Source: Sphingomonadales bacterium (GTDB taxonomy: Bacteria > Pseudomonadota > Alphaproteobacteria > Sphingomonadales > Kordiimonadaceae). From it: a DNA stretch of 44,170 bases. Positions 33,831-42,578 of this stretch are shown here, one piece after another. Position 1 is the stretch's first letter; every line of letters starts with the position of its first letter. The position numbers and the translations under genes were made by a program. The notes beneath the pieces are model-generated. The model was not told the origin of the DNA. It was given only the letters and a program-made list of their open reading frames with translations, and searched no databases. Location of the stretch: NCBI GenBank assembly GCA_011088215.1, contig JAALKD010000025.1, positions 1 to 44,170 of the forward strand. The letters are read 5' to 3'.

Positions 33831-35211
33831 CAACCACCAGCAGGTGTCAGCCAAAAGTATCACAACAATCATAATACATACTGTGTTGGCGGGGCTTTTG
33901 CTGGCCGCAAATGTTGCCCCATCTGCAACCAACCAAGCCGCCACACAAAGAGTTTTGGTGTTAGCCCCCCTAAAGACGTTGCGACAATATATTGATAGAG
34001 GCCAGATCGCCGAGGCCCACTCTGTATTGGAAGCATTAACCCGTGCAATCAGGCAGGAGGGTCAGACTTTAAGGATAACTCCGCAAGAATGGATTGAGCT
34101 GGAGTTTTTGCGTGGTCGGCTGGCCGCAGCGGAAGGCATCTATAACGCCGCAGTGACAATTTTTGAAAACATCCTGTCGCGCTACCCTGATATTGCTCGG
34201 GTTCGGCTGGAACTCGGTCTAGCGCTCTACAACCTCAAACTAGACCAGCGTGCCCGCTATCAGTTCGATTTGGCGCTGCAGGCCACCCTGCCACCAAAAG
34301 CTATCGAGCGAGTTGAAGGTGTAAAAGACGCTATATACCGCCGCCGGAAGTGGCAGGTGCGCACCAAAATAGCCATCGTGCCGGACAGCAATATTAATGC
34401 GGCGACCGATGATCGCACCGTCAGCCTGTTTGGCTTACCGTTCACGCTGAATGAAGACGCAACCGAGCAATCTGGAATTGGCGGATTGGTGGAGCTTAAC
34501 GTTACGCATACTGCAGGGTTGGGTAAGCAGTTGACGCTGGTCAGTGACGCCAGTGTCAGGCGGATTGAATATGGGGGAAGCCGCTTTGACGATACCATCG
34601 TTTCTTTCTACTCGGGCCCGCAATATAGGTCGAACATATCCAACGTCAGCCTTCGTTTCGGCGGGTTCCGCCGTTGGTTCGGCGAGGGAGGGTTCAACAA
34701 AGGTGCTGGTGGCCAGCTAGCTATTTTCAGGCGTATCGGCAGAAAATGGGCCAGCGGCATAAACAGCAGCCTGTTTTGGGTTGATTATGACCTGCTACCC
34801 GCCCGAAACGGGTTTTCTGTACAGGCCGAACCCTTCGCCGTGCGCTCTATTGGGGCGTCCGGTCAGATCCGTGCGCATCTCACCTATAGTCGGGATTTTG
34901 CGAAAGAAAAAAATCAAGCCAGCATCACATACCAATACGGGTTGAGCTTCCGGCGGGAATTACCTTGGGATATCAGGTTAGGGCTGCACGCTGCCCTTGG
35001 AACCCGGCGCTTTCAGGCTGCTCAACTTTCGTTTGGCCTGCGCCGACGAGACGAGTTTTATTCTGCGGGGTTGGACCTTGCTTTCCGCAAAATACAGATA
35101 CTTGGTGCAGCGCTTGAGCTTTCCTACAAATTCCAAAAGGCTGACAGCAATATCAGCCTGTTTTCATATACACGCCATCGCTTCGAGGCAGGCCTGACAA
35201 AAGAGTTCTGA
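33823..35211 (+). CDS. Surface lipoprotein assembly modifier (Slam, DUF560) outer-membrane protein
   Basis: Slam proteins move TbpB-like lipoproteins across the outer membrane. The 462-residue product starts at the ATG at 33823, inside the end of the lipoprotein gene (8-bp overlap; translational coupling). A signal-peptide-like hydrophobic segment covers residues 12-31. A TPR-like periplasmic domain follows (EWIELEFLRGRLAAAEGIYN, then ARVRLELGLALYNLKLDQRARY), and then the family motif PDSNINAATDDRTV at the entry to a long beta-barrel domain with alternating strands to the C-terminus. The terminal residue is Phe (TKEF), typical of outer-membrane barrels. No TonB-dependent receptor is adjacent. 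Confidence 0.85.
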   Translation: MNDNHQQVSAKSITTIIIHTVLAGLLLAANVAPSATNQAATQRVLVLAPLKTLRQYIDRGQIAEAHSVLEALTRAIRQEGQTLRITPQEWIELEFLRGRLAAAEGIYNAAVTIFENILSRYPDIARVRLELGLALYNLKLDQRARYQFDLALQATLPPKAIERVEGVKDAIYRRRKWQVRTKIAIVPDSNINAATDDRTVSLFGLPFTLNEDATEQSGIGGLVELNVTHTAGLGKQLTLVSDASVRRIEYGGSRFDDTIVSFYSGPQYRSNISNVSLRFGGFRRWFGEGGFNKGAGGQLAIFRRIGRKWASGINSSLFWVDYDLLPARNGFSVQAEPFAVRSIGASGQIRAHLTYSRDFAKEKNQASITYQYGLSFRRELPWDIRLGLHAALGTRRFQAAQLSFGLRRRDEFYSAGLDLAFRKIQILGAALELSYKFQKADSNISLFSYTRHRFEAGLTKEF

Positions 35212-35233
35212 TCGAGGTGGTCGAACCAAAAAT

Positions 35234-35254
35234 CAAAAACGAAAGATGTTTTTG
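35234..35254 (-). terminator. Possible weak terminator after tRNA-Thr
   Basis: On the minus strand CAAAAAC-atctttc-GTTTTTG is followed by ATTTTTGG. It begins 6 bp past the 3' end of the tRNA gene. The stem is almost all A-T, so it is at best weak. Confidence 0.35.
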
Positions 35255-35259
35255 TTAAA

Positions 35260-35334
35260 TGGTGCTGCCGGGGAGATTCGAACTCCCGACCTCCCCCTTA
35301 CCAAGGGGGTGCTCTACCCCTGAGCCACGGCAGC
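35260..35334 (-). tRNA. tRNA-Thr (anticodon GGT)
   Basis: The minus strand folds as a full cloverleaf: acceptor GCTGCCG with CGGCAGC, D-arm GGCTCAGGGGTAGAGC, anticodon stem CCCCC/GGGGG around the loop TTGGTAA (anticodon GGT), T-arm GGGAG-TTCGAAT-CTCCC, discriminator A, and an encoded CCA (35262-35260). It reads ACC and ACT threonine codons. Confidence 0.96.
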
Positions 35335-35495
35335 ACACCAAAAGACGGTCGGTGCCAATGGGTGGCACGCCGCGCCTATTGCCATAGCGCCCGCCCGGAT
35401 GCAAGTCAAAAATTGCCCGCCCGCGCCCGCAAATCATCAATTACATTTAAAAGTTTGGGCTTGAGTTTTCTGTTCCCCCGGCGCAGTTTTACCGC

Positions 35496-35666
35496 ATGAG
35501 CAATGATCCAAAAACCGACGGCGGCAAAGCGCCCGCGGAAAAAGCCAAATCAGCGGAAAAACAGGCGCGCCTGTCCGAAGCCCTGCGCGCCAACCTGCGC
35601 CGCCGCAACCAACAGCGTAAAGATCAGAAAAAAGAACAAACCAACAGAGACACCCCGCCCGGCTAG
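35496..35666 (+). CDS. Small basic protein of unknown function upstream of dcd/murA
   Basis: A 56-residue, highly charged protein: it begins MSNDPKTDGGKAPAEKAKSA, has the core ARLSEALRANLRRRNQQRKD and ends in PPG. The LSEALRANLRRRN core resembles short proteins often found near murA in alphaproteobacteria (RL.EALR.NL.RRK.Q), which supports a real gene although the reading is from memory. It has no signal peptide or TM segment and is probably a helical nucleic-acid- or protein-binding peptide; the function is unknown. Rest of the 35335-35829 region: nothing else recognised between tRNA and dcd. Confidence 0.65.
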   Translation: MSNDPKTDGGKAPAEKAKSAEKQARLSEALRANLRRRNQQRKDQKKEQTNRDTPPG

Positions 35667-35829
35667 CTGCTATTTTTCTGTCATCCCCACGAGCCGCCCG
35701 AAAAACACCATATCTTGTATAAAGTGCCTTGTTTAGCCATAGTGATTGGCTTACTAATCCGTTTAACTTTTTTTGATGAGCTGCTCCGCATCAGCAGCAA
35801 CAATTTGCACCAAGCAGGAGCGCGCCACC

Positions 35830-36384
35830 ATGTCCATCATGTCAGACAAATGGATCCGTACCAAATGCCAGACCGAAGGCATGATCGAACCTTTTATCGA
35901 TGGTCAGGTGCGCGGTGATAATATCTCTTACGGACTTTCTTCCTACGGATATGACGCCCGAGTGGCCCCTGAATTCAAGATTTTCACCAATGTGGATTCA
36001 GCAGTGGTGGATCCGAAAGATTTTTCGCCCAAAAGCTTCGTTGACCGCGACAGCGATGTATGCGTAATCCCGCCCAACAGCTTTGCGCTTGCTCGCACAG
36101 TGGAATATTTTCGCATCCCCAAAGACGTACTGGTGATTTGCTTGGGCAAGTCCACCTATGCCCGCTGCGGTATCATTGTGAATGTCACCCCGCTGGAGCC
36201 GGGCTGGGAGGGCCACGTGACGCTGGAGTTTTCCAACACCACGCCGCTGCCTGCCAAAGTATATGCCAACGAAGGCGGATGCCAGTTTCTGTTCCTGCAA
36301 GGTAACGAACCGTGCGAAACCGCCTATTCTGACCGGGGCGGAAAATACCAGGGCCAGCGCGGCGTTACCCTGCCAAAGCTTTAG
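35830..36384 (+). CDS. dcd: dCTP deaminase
   Basis: Deaminates dCTP to dUTP, supplying dTMP synthesis. The 184-residue protein begins [13 protein letters not shown] and contains [20 protein letters not shown], the catalytic-site block [40 protein letters not shown] with the catalytic Glu, and [13 protein letters not shown] at the end. The ATG at 35830 is preceded by CAGGAG; the frame upstream is open but not homologous. The form is the monofunctional deaminase, typical of Proteobacteria. The last codon and stop lie in a 22-bp palindrome. Confidence 0.97.
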   Translation: MSIMSDKWIRTKCQTEGMIEPFIDGQVRGDNISYGLSSYGYDARVAPEFKIFTNVDSAVVDPKDFSPKSFVDRDSDVCVIPPNSFALARTVEYFRIPKDVLVICLGKSTYARCGIIVNVTPLEPGWEGHVTLEFSNTTPLPAKVYANEGGCQFLFLQGNEPCETAYSDRGGKYQGQRGVTLPKL

Positions 36385-36396
36385 CGCTAAAGCTTT
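36375..36396. repeat. Perfect 22-bp palindrome across the dcd stop codon
   Basis: The half-site AAAGCTTTAGC is followed directly by its exact reverse complement GCTAAAGCTTT. The dcd stop TAG (36382-36384) is within it. As RNA it would form a 9-bp stem with a GCGC loop followed by AAAA, so it may act as a weak bidirectional terminator or protect the mRNA 3' end. Confidence 0.55.
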
Positions 36397-36512
36397 AAAA
36401 TCGAGGCTGTAAATATCTGATTTATGCCGCGTTGCTGCCGCTTTTGCCTTGCATGACACTTGTACCACGTGCTCGCATTATTAACGTAGCACCAAACAAC
36501 AAAGGCACATTG

Positions 36513-37793
36513 ATGGAAAAACTAGTTATAACTGGCGGCAAGCGGCTCGAAGGCACTATCGAGATCAGTGGTGCAAAAAACGCTGCCTTGCCCCTGATGT
36601 GCACACCGCTCCTGACCGACGAGCCCGTTATCCTGACCAATCTGCCGCGCCTTGCTGACATCACTACGCTGACCGACCTATTGAACCATCTGGGCGTCAC
36701 AGTCACCATCGCAGGCGGTGACGGCACCGGGTCTGGCGGACGCAGCCTGACCTTCGACGCCTCCAATATTGCTGATACGGTCGCGCCCTACGACATTGTC
36801 CGCAAAATGCGCGCGTCTATTCTGGTGCTGGGGCCGCTGGTAGCTCGCATGGGCGAAGCGACCGTTTCCATGCCCGGCGGATGCGCCATCGGCAACCGCC
36901 CCATAGATCTGCACCTGAAAGCGCTTGAAGCACTGGGCGCAGTGATTGAGATGGAAGACGGTTACGTACGTGCCAGCGCACCAGGCGGCCTGAAGGGCGG
37001 CTCGGTTCGTTTCCCATTTGTCTCGGTCGGAGCCACTGAAAACATCCTGATGACAGCGGCGCTGGCCAAAGGCACGACCACCATTGAAAATGCGGCGCGT
37101 GAGCCAGAAATTACCGACCTGTCCAAATGCCTCACCAGCATGGGCGCCCGTATCAGCGGTGCCGGCAGCGAAACCATAACGGTTGAAGGTGTAGAACGGC
37201 TGCACGGCGCAACCCATGCGGTTATGCCTGACCGGGTTGAGGCCGGTTCCTATGCGGTTGCCGCCTTGATGACCCGCGGTAATTTACTATTGAAAAATGC
37301 CCGCGCCGAAGACATGCAGGCCCCGCTGGACGTGTTGGCCGAAGCGGGTGCCATCATTTCAAATGATGCTGACGGTGTTCGGGTCAAATCCAACGGGCAT
37401 TTGCAGGGTTTCAATATTGTAACCCAGCCTTTCCCGGCTTTCCCAACCGATATGCAGGCGCAGTTTATGGCGCTGGCATCGGTGGCAGACGGCGCCAGCG
37501 TTATCACCGAAGCAATATTTGAGAACCGCTTCATGCACGTGCCCGAGCTTTGTCGTTTAGGCGCAGACATCGCAGTCAATGGCTCCAGCGCCACCATCCG
37601 TGGGGTCAATTCGTTGAAGGGCGCTCAGGTAATGGCGACCGACCTACGCGCCAGCATGAGCCTAGCACTGGCAGGCTTGGTGGCAGACGGCGATACCGTG
37701 ATCAACCGCCTGTATCACCTGGACCGAGGCTATGAGCGGCTAGAGGATAAACTGCGCGCGGTTGGCGCCCAAATAGAGCGCGTCAACGATTAA
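36513..37793 (+). CDS. murA: UDP-N-acetylglucosamine 1-carboxyvinyltransferase
   Basis: First committed step of peptidoglycan synthesis: transfers enolpyruvate from PEP to UDP-GlcNAc in the cytoplasm; target of fosfomycin. The 426-residue protein begins [20 protein letters not shown] (with AKNAALPLM next) and has the inside-out alpha/beta domains of the EPSP-synthase fold. The PEP-adducting Cys is in [20 protein letters not shown], so the enzyme should be fosfomycin sensitive rather than the Asp variant. [12 protein letters not shown] and [18 protein letters not shown] are further family blocks. The ATG at 36513 follows AAAGG. Confidence 0.97.
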   Translation: MEKLVITGGKRLEGTIEISGAKNAALPLMCTPLLTDEPVILTNLPRLADITTLTDLLNHLGVTVTIAGGDGTGSGGRSLTFDASNIADTVAPYDIVRKMRASILVLGPLVARMGEATVSMPGGCAIGNRPIDLHLKALEALGAVIEMEDGYVRASAPGGLKGGSVRFPFVSVGATENILMTAALAKGTTTIENAAREPEITDLSKCLTSMGARISGAGSETITVEGVERLHGATHAVMPDRVEAGSYAVAALMTRGNLLLKNARAEDMQAPLDVLAEAGAIISNDADGVRVKSNGHLQGFNIVTQPFPAFPTDMQAQFMALASVADGASVITEAIFENRFMHVPELCRLGADIAVNGSSATIRGVNSLKGAQVMATDLRASMSLALAGLVADGDTVINRLYHLDRGYERLEDKLRAVGAQIERVND

Positions 37794-37806
37794 TCGAGCA
37801 AAAACA

Positions 37807-39360
37807 TCAGCTACGGAAGCCGCCGTTGTATATCTGATCAATCAAAGCGCGGTGGTCTGGCATTACGGCGTTGCCGCCTTTAACAGCGCCTTCGTATTTA
37901 ATTGCCTGCGCCTGCGCCATTTGCATCAGGCCAAAACGAGCTTCCTGACCCGAAAGGTCCGGCACCCGGTCCATGCCATATAGAATTTGCAAATGATTGG
38001 TCAGGCCAAAAACCTGCGGGAACCCGGAAAATTCATGCACTCCGGGCACGCGGGTTTGCCAACTATCCAGCTTGTCCCTTAGCGTATCGGTCCATGTATC
38101 CCGGTTGGTATTATCACGCCAAAACTGGGTATCGGTCCGCCCTGAAATGGCATAGTGCAATTTGATAAAATCAATGATGTCGGTATAGGTCGCATTCATT
38201 CGGTTATTAAATTCTTTTGCCGAAAGTTCATATTTGTCAGTGGTCGACAAAAACTCAGCCAACCAGCGCAGCGAAATATCAACTAGATAAATACCCGTCG
38301 ACTCAAGCGGCTCAATAAAGCCTGCAGACAAGCCGACCGAAACACAGTTGCGGTGCCACTGCCGCTGCCTTTTACCGGTGCGGATTTTGATATGAGACAC
38401 TTTAATATCTTCGCCCTGCGGCCCAAGCTGCGCCCGCAAAAGTTTCTCGGCGGTGTCTTTATCGGTATATTTACTTGAATAAACATAACCATACCCGCGG
38501 CGATCATTCAGCGGAATATCCCAAGTCCACCCTGCCTCATGTGCGGTTGCAGTTGTATAGGGCGGAATTGCGCATTTTTGATCTAAGTATGGAACCTGGC
38601 AGGCAACAGCACTATCACAGAATAATACGTCGTTCATGCTGGTGAAGTCAGTTCCCATCGCCTCTTCAATCAACCGCGCCCGGAAACCGGTGCAATCAAT
38701 ATAAAGGTCTGCCGACAGCTCGCCTTGTTCGGCAGTTTTCACATAGGAAATGTCTCCGTTGTCGGCGATACCAACATCTTCAACTTTGCCAATCAGATGC
38801 TTAACGCCATTGTTTTTGCCGTGTGTCTTTAACAGTTCAGCGAGCCTGCCGGCGTCAAAATGATAGGCATATTGCATCGGTCCGTGAAACTGCGGATCGG
38901 TAATGCGCTTGGGGCCCTTGCCGCCGTCACACACGCCGCCTTCCACCATTGAATAATCAACATAGCTTTTGCCCGAACGCTCGCGGTCCATGACCCAATA
39001 CGGCGCTATCAGTTCGCCGTTGATTTGGTTAAAGGCACCGAAAGTATGATAGTAACTATGAGCAATTTCGCCGGGTGCGCTTGCGTCCTTCATCCAGTTG
39101 TCAAACTTTATGGCCAGTTTGAAAGTTGCTGACGACGCCTTCATAAAATCGTCTTCTTTCAACCCAAGCGAGGCGATCATGGTCCTGATCGGCGGCACAG
39201 TTGCTTCACCCACGCCTATTGTGGGGATATCACTGGCTTCAACCAGTGTAATTTCAACGCCGCCGTCACGGTTGCCGCCCAGCTTTCGTGACAAATAATT
39301 GGCGGCCATCCAGCCCGATGTTCCGCCACCGACAATCAGTATTTTTTTAACTTGAGACAT
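37807..39360 (-). CDS. Flavin-dependent tryptophan halogenase family protein
   Basis: A 517-residue flavoprotein. Members use FADH2, oxygen and halide to make HOX, which is carried by a Lys to chlorinate or brominate an aromatic substrate. Visible are the dinucleotide motif ILIVGGGTSGWMAANYLSRK, VGEATVPPIR, the likely catalytic Lys85 in FKLAIKFDNW, the GWTWDIPL motif (W.W.IP) that prevents monooxygenase activity, and SAGFIEPLESTGIYLVD with the conserved Glu. A separate flavin reductase is needed and is not nearby. The substrate is unknown; in marine alphaproteobacteria members often occur outside antibiotic clusters. It lies convergent to murA and splits it from the his block. Confidence 0.9.
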   Translation of the reverse strand: MSQVKKILIVGGGTSGWMAANYLSRKLGGNRDGGVEITLVEASDIPTIGVGEATVPPIRTMIASLGLKEDDFMKASSATFKLAIKFDNWMKDASAPGEIAHSYYHTFGAFNQINGELIAPYWVMDRERSGKSYVDYSMVEGGVCDGGKGPKRITDPQFHGPMQYAYHFDAGRLAELLKTHGKNNGVKHLIGKVEDVGIADNGDISYVKTAEQGELSADLYIDCTGFRARLIEEAMGTDFTSMNDVLFCDSAVACQVPYLDQKCAIPPYTTATAHEAGWTWDIPLNDRRGYGYVYSSKYTDKDTAEKLLRAQLGPQGEDIKVSHIKIRTGKRQRQWHRNCVSVGLSAGFIEPLESTGIYLVDISLRWLAEFLSTTDKYELSAKEFNNRMNATYTDIIDFIKLHYAISGRTDTQFWRDNTNRDTWTDTLRDKLDSWQTRVPGVHEFSGFPQVFGLTNHLQILYGMDRVPDLSGQEARFGLMQMAQAQAIKYEGAVKGGNAVMPDHRALIDQIYNGGFRS

Positions 39361-39521
39361 AGCCTACCCCTTTGAATCCATAAAACGCCGCACGGGCTTA
39401 TGTGTCAAGCGGATCAGGCCGATTTTGCTGGTACATTTTGCCGCGCCTCGCACCCGAAACTATGCTTTTCGCAATAGAGCCTTGAAGGCTTGCCTGCCAA
39501 CGCCTACATTGCGACACGAAA

Positions 39522-39537
39522 GCACCCCATGGGGTGC
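39522..39537. repeat. GC-rich 16-bp perfect palindrome followed by a T-rich tract
   Basis: GCACCCCATGGGGTGC is followed on the plus strand by ATTTATTTTG. It resembles an intrinsic terminator in structure but lies in the 237-bp divergent region between the halogenase gene and DUF2948, where no plus-strand gene ends. It may instead be an operator or insulate the his block from readthrough. Nothing else is recognised in 39361-39597. Confidence 0.5.
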
Positions 39538-39597
39538 ATTTATTTTGCTTCAACCGCGGTCCGCCGCGCCGGAGCCTGGAACAAGTGAGCGGCTCTT

Positions 39598-40044
39598 ATG
39601 AGTGAAGCGTTAAAATTGATCGCCCAGACACCGGTTGATCTGACAATTATTTCCAGCCTTATGCAGGACACAACAGTTCTGATTGGCGACATGGCGTGGT
39701 TGCCTGGTGAAAACCGCTTTGCACTTGTCGGCAACCGCTATCGCTGGGAAAAAAAGGGCTGGTTTCGCCGCCCCAAAGGCGAGCGGGTGCGTGCAGCGCT
39801 GCATTTTTCCGGTGTAAACGGCGCGCAGCTATCAGGTATAGACTTGCGCCAAAAAGAGACCGTGCTTGATCTTCTAAATGTCGAAGCTCATGAAGAATCA
39901 CAGGAAGCCGGGGGCGGTGTCAGCATTTTGTTGAATTTTGCCGGTGGAGCCAGCATAAGACTCTCCGCAGAAGCGGTTGATGCAGTTGTCACTGACCTGA
40001 CCGGGGCTTGGGAAGCCAGAGCCCGGCCCAATCACAAAGATTGA
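39598..40044 (+). CDS. DUF2948 family protein
   Basis: A 148-residue soluble protein that matches the alphaproteobacterial DUF2948 family: LKLIAQTPVDLTIISSLMQD, then TVLIGDMAWLPGENRFALVG, NRYRWEK, RVRAALHFSGVNGAQLSGID and the late INLNFAGG-like segment ILLNFAGGASIRLSAEAVDA. The function is unknown. The family is habitually encoded just before hisG/hisD in this class, and here it precedes hisG by 41 bp, so it is probably cotranscribed with the histidine genes. Confidence 0.85.
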   Translation: MSEALKLIAQTPVDLTIISSLMQDTTVLIGDMAWLPGENRFALVGNRYRWEKKGWFRRPKGERVRAALHFSGVNGAQLSGIDLRQKETVLDLLNVEAHEESQEAGGGVSILLNFAGGASIRLSAEAVDAVVTDLTGAWEARARPNHKD

Positions 40045-40085
40045 TTGACCGCAAAACCAAACCTTTCGAACCAACTGGAACTTCG

Positions 40086-40754
40086 ATGGATTTAAGCGAA
40101 AAACTTGTTTTAGCCCTGCCCAAGGGCCGCATTCTCGGCGAGGTAATGCCGCTTGTTCGCGGCGCCGGTATCGAGCCCGAAGCCGCGTTCGATGACCCGA
40201 AATCACGCCTGCTGGAGTTTGAAACCAACATAAAAGGCCTGACGATCATTCGGGTGCGAGCCTTTGATACGGCAACATTTGTTGCCTTCGGCGCTGCGCA
40301 CTTGGGTGTCGTTGGTGACGATGTCTTGCAGGAATTTGGCTACCCTGACCTATATTCTCCGCTGGATTTGGGCATTGGCCACTGCAGGCTATCACTTGCC
40401 ATGCCGGAGGGCGAATCGGGTACCGACCCCAAAGAATGGTCCCACATTCGTGTTGCAACCAAATACCCGAACCTGACACGGGCTTATTATGCCGATCGCG
40501 GCGTGCAGGCAGAGTGCATCAAACTGAACGGTGCCATGGAACTTGCACCCAGTCTGGGACTATCCAAGCGCATTGTTGATTTGGTTTCAACCGGCGGCAC
40601 GCTGAAAGCCAACAAACTTAAAGAAGTTGAGGTTTTAACCGAGATTACGTCGCGCCTTGTTGTCAATCGCCCAGCCTTTAAAACCCGGCCGCGTGAACTG
40701 ACATATTGGATCGACAAATTCAAAGAGGTGCTCGCTGATGGCGCAGAGGCTTGA
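40086..40754 (+). CDS. hisG: ATP phosphoribosyltransferase, short form (catalytic subunit)
   Basis: First step of histidine synthesis: ATP + PRPP to phosphoribosyl-ATP. The 222-residue protein is the short HisG(S) type, which lacks the C-terminal regulatory ACT-like domain and needs HisZ; no hisZ is in the window. It begins MDLSEKLVLALPKGRILGEV and has VGDDVLQEFGYPDLYSPLDL, RVATKYPNLTRAYYADRGV, and LVSTGGTLKANKLKEVEVLT, which is the PRPP-binding loop. The ATG at 40086 was chosen by family start. The last 17 bp overlap hisD. Confidence 0.96.
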   Translation: MDLSEKLVLALPKGRILGEVMPLVRGAGIEPEAAFDDPKSRLLEFETNIKGLTIIRVRAFDTATFVAFGAAHLGVVGDDVLQEFGYPDLYSPLDLGIGHCRLSLAMPEGESGTDPKEWSHIRVATKYPNLTRAYYADRGVQAECIKLNGAMELAPSLGLSKRIVDLVSTGGTLKANKLKEVEVLTEITSRLVVNRPAFKTRPRELTYWIDKFKEVLADGAEA

Positions 40755-42042
40755 TAGTCGCTCCTCTGACTTCGAGGAAAAATTCACTGCGCTTCTGAGC
40801 CAGAAATGCGAAACATCCAGCGATGTGCGCACGGCAGTTGAAGGCATTCTGGCGGACGTGAAGTCTCGCGGTGACGCCGCAGTTTTTGAACTGACCAAAA
40901 AATTTGATCGCCATGATCCGCGTATCAAAGGTTTGAGAGTTGGCGATGACGAAGTTTCCGCAGCTTGGGATAGTGTCAGCGATAACGTAAAAGCAGCACT
41001 AGGCACTGCAGCCGAACGCATTCGCGCTTTTCACCAAAAGCAATTGCCCGACGATATCGACTATACCGACGACGCCGGCGTACGACTGGGGCAGGCATGG
41101 AAAAGCGTGGAGGCTGTTGGGCTATATGTACCCGGAGGACTGGCGAGTTACCCATCCTCGGTTTTGATGAACGCCGTTCCTGCCCATGTAGCTGGCGTGG
41201 AGCGCATTGTCATGGTGGTACCAACACCAGACGGTGAGCTGAACCCCTTGGTGCTGGCGGCAGCAAAACTAGCGGGTGTCACTGAAATATACCGAATCGG
41301 CGGCGCGCAAGCGGTGGCTGCGTTGGCTTACGGTACAGAAACAATAGCGCGCGTAGACAAAATTGTTGGCCCCGGCAACGCCTATGTGGCCGAAGCAAAA
41401 CGCCAGGTTTTTGGCACTGTTGGTATCGACAGTATCGCAGGACCCAGCGAGATTTTAGTGATTGCTGACAATAAAACCGACCCGCGTTGGATCGCGGCTG
41501 ATCTGTTGTCGCAGGCTGAGCATGACAGCGTAGCGCAGAGCGTATTGATAACCAACGATGCGGTATATGCCAAAATGGTCGAGAATGCGGTTGAAGATCA
41601 CCTTGCCGGGCTGGAGCGCCGCGACATCGCAGGTGCCAGCTGGCGTGATTTCGGCGCTGTTATCGTTGTCGCTGATCTGGATGAGGCCATAGGACTTACT
41701 GACCAGTTGGCCCCCGAACATTTGGAATTGGCGGTTGATAATCCCGAAGACATGCGCCGCAAAATTCGCAATGCCGGTGCTATATTTTTAGGCCGTCACA
41801 CACCGGAAGCGATCGGCGATTATGTTGCAGGGCCCAACCATGTGTTACCAACCGCCCGAACCGCGCGCTTTTCAAGCGGCCTCAGCGTATATGATTTCAT
41901 GAAACGCACCACCTTTGTCCAGTGCGATGCAGACAGCTTGAACCGCGTTGGCCCGGCTGCAGCAATATTGGCAGACGAAGAAGGGCTTGGCGCTCACGCA
42001 CTTTCTGTTACCATCCGACTTGATGACGCCCCGGAAGAGTGA
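40738..42042 (+). CDS. hisD: Histidinol dehydrogenase
   Basis: Last two steps of histidine synthesis: L-histidinol to L-histidine with two NAD+; zinc enzyme. The 434-residue protein contains VEAVGLYVPGGLASYPSSVL, ARVDKIVGPGNAYVAEAKRQ, GIDSIAGPSEILVIADN, DLLSQAEHDSVAQSVLIT (zinc ligands Gln and His), and the C-terminal GPNHVLPTARTARFSSGLSV. The ATG, preceded by GAGGTG, lies within hisG (17-bp overlap), so translation is coupled. Confidence 0.97.
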   Translation: MAQRLDSRSSDFEEKFTALLSQKCETSSDVRTAVEGILADVKSRGDAAVFELTKKFDRHDPRIKGLRVGDDEVSAAWDSVSDNVKAALGTAAERIRAFHQKQLPDDIDYTDDAGVRLGQAWKSVEAVGLYVPGGLASYPSSVLMNAVPAHVAGVERIVMVVPTPDGELNPLVLAAAKLAGVTEIYRIGGAQAVAALAYGTETIARVDKIVGPGNAYVAEAKRQVFGTVGIDSIAGPSEILVIADNKTDPRWIAADLLSQAEHDSVAQSVLITNDAVYAKMVENAVEDHLAGLERRDIAGASWRDFGAVIVVADLDEAIGLTDQLAPEHLELAVDNPEDMRRKIRNAGAIFLGRHTPEAIGDYVAGPNHVLPTARTARFSSGLSVYDFMKRTTFVQCDADSLNRVGPAAAILADEEGLGAHALSVTIRLDDAPEE

Positions 42043-42080
42043 AATCCAGACAAAAGTGAAGCCTGCAGTAAAGCATCCAT

Positions 42081-42578
42081 ATGACCAGCCGTAAACTTAT
42101 CGATGTCACCCTTGACCAATCGACCGTGGTTCGTTGGAGCGCGGACGTTGAGCATGAACGCCGTATTGCAATTTTTGACCTGTTGGAGGACAACACCTTC
42201 CACTTGCTGAAGTCTGCCGATGAGGCATATGAAGGCCCCTACAAGTTGCATCTGGGCACCATTGAAGGGCGGCTTCAATTTGATGTTAAAAGCACTGATG
42301 ACCAGATTTTGATGAGCTTTCGGTTAGCGATGACGCCTTTTCGCCGGATCATCCGCGACTATTTTGCCATCTGCGACAGCTACTATGAAGCAATCAAATC
42401 TTCATCGCCTTCTCAAATCGAAGCCATTGATATGGGCAGACGAGGTCTACATAATGAAGGGAGCAACCTGTTGATGGAACGCCTGGATGGCAAGCTGGAC
42501 GTTGATATGCCAACCGCGCGGCGGCTGTTCACCCTCGTTTGCGTGCTGCATCTCAAAGACGGCAGGGGCCCACGATGA
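42081..42578 (+). CDS. UPF0262 family protein
   Basis: A 165-residue soluble protein of the alphaproteobacterial UPF0262 family, always found next to hisD: it begins LIDVTLDQSTVVRWSADVEH, then ERRIAIFDLLEDNTFHLL and GPYKLHLGTIEGRLQFDVKS, with RRIIRDYFAICDSYYEAIKS and DMGRRGLHNEGSNLLMERLD. There is no known activity. It starts 38 bp after hisD and overlaps the phosphatase-like gene by 4 bp (ATGA), so it is part of the same operon. Confidence 0.92.
   Translation: MTSRKLIDVTLDQSTVVRWSADVEHERRIAIFDLLEDNTFHLLKSADEAYEGPYKLHLGTIEGRLQFDVKSTDDQILMSFRLAMTPFRRIIRDYFAICDSYYEAIKSSSPSQIEAIDMGRRGLHNEGSNLLMERLDGKLDVDMPTARRLFTLVCVLHLKDGRGPR

Noticed and set aside
35255..35440. Open frame covering the tRNA gene
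   Set aside because: The stretch is a canonical tRNA-Thr; the frame is coincidental.
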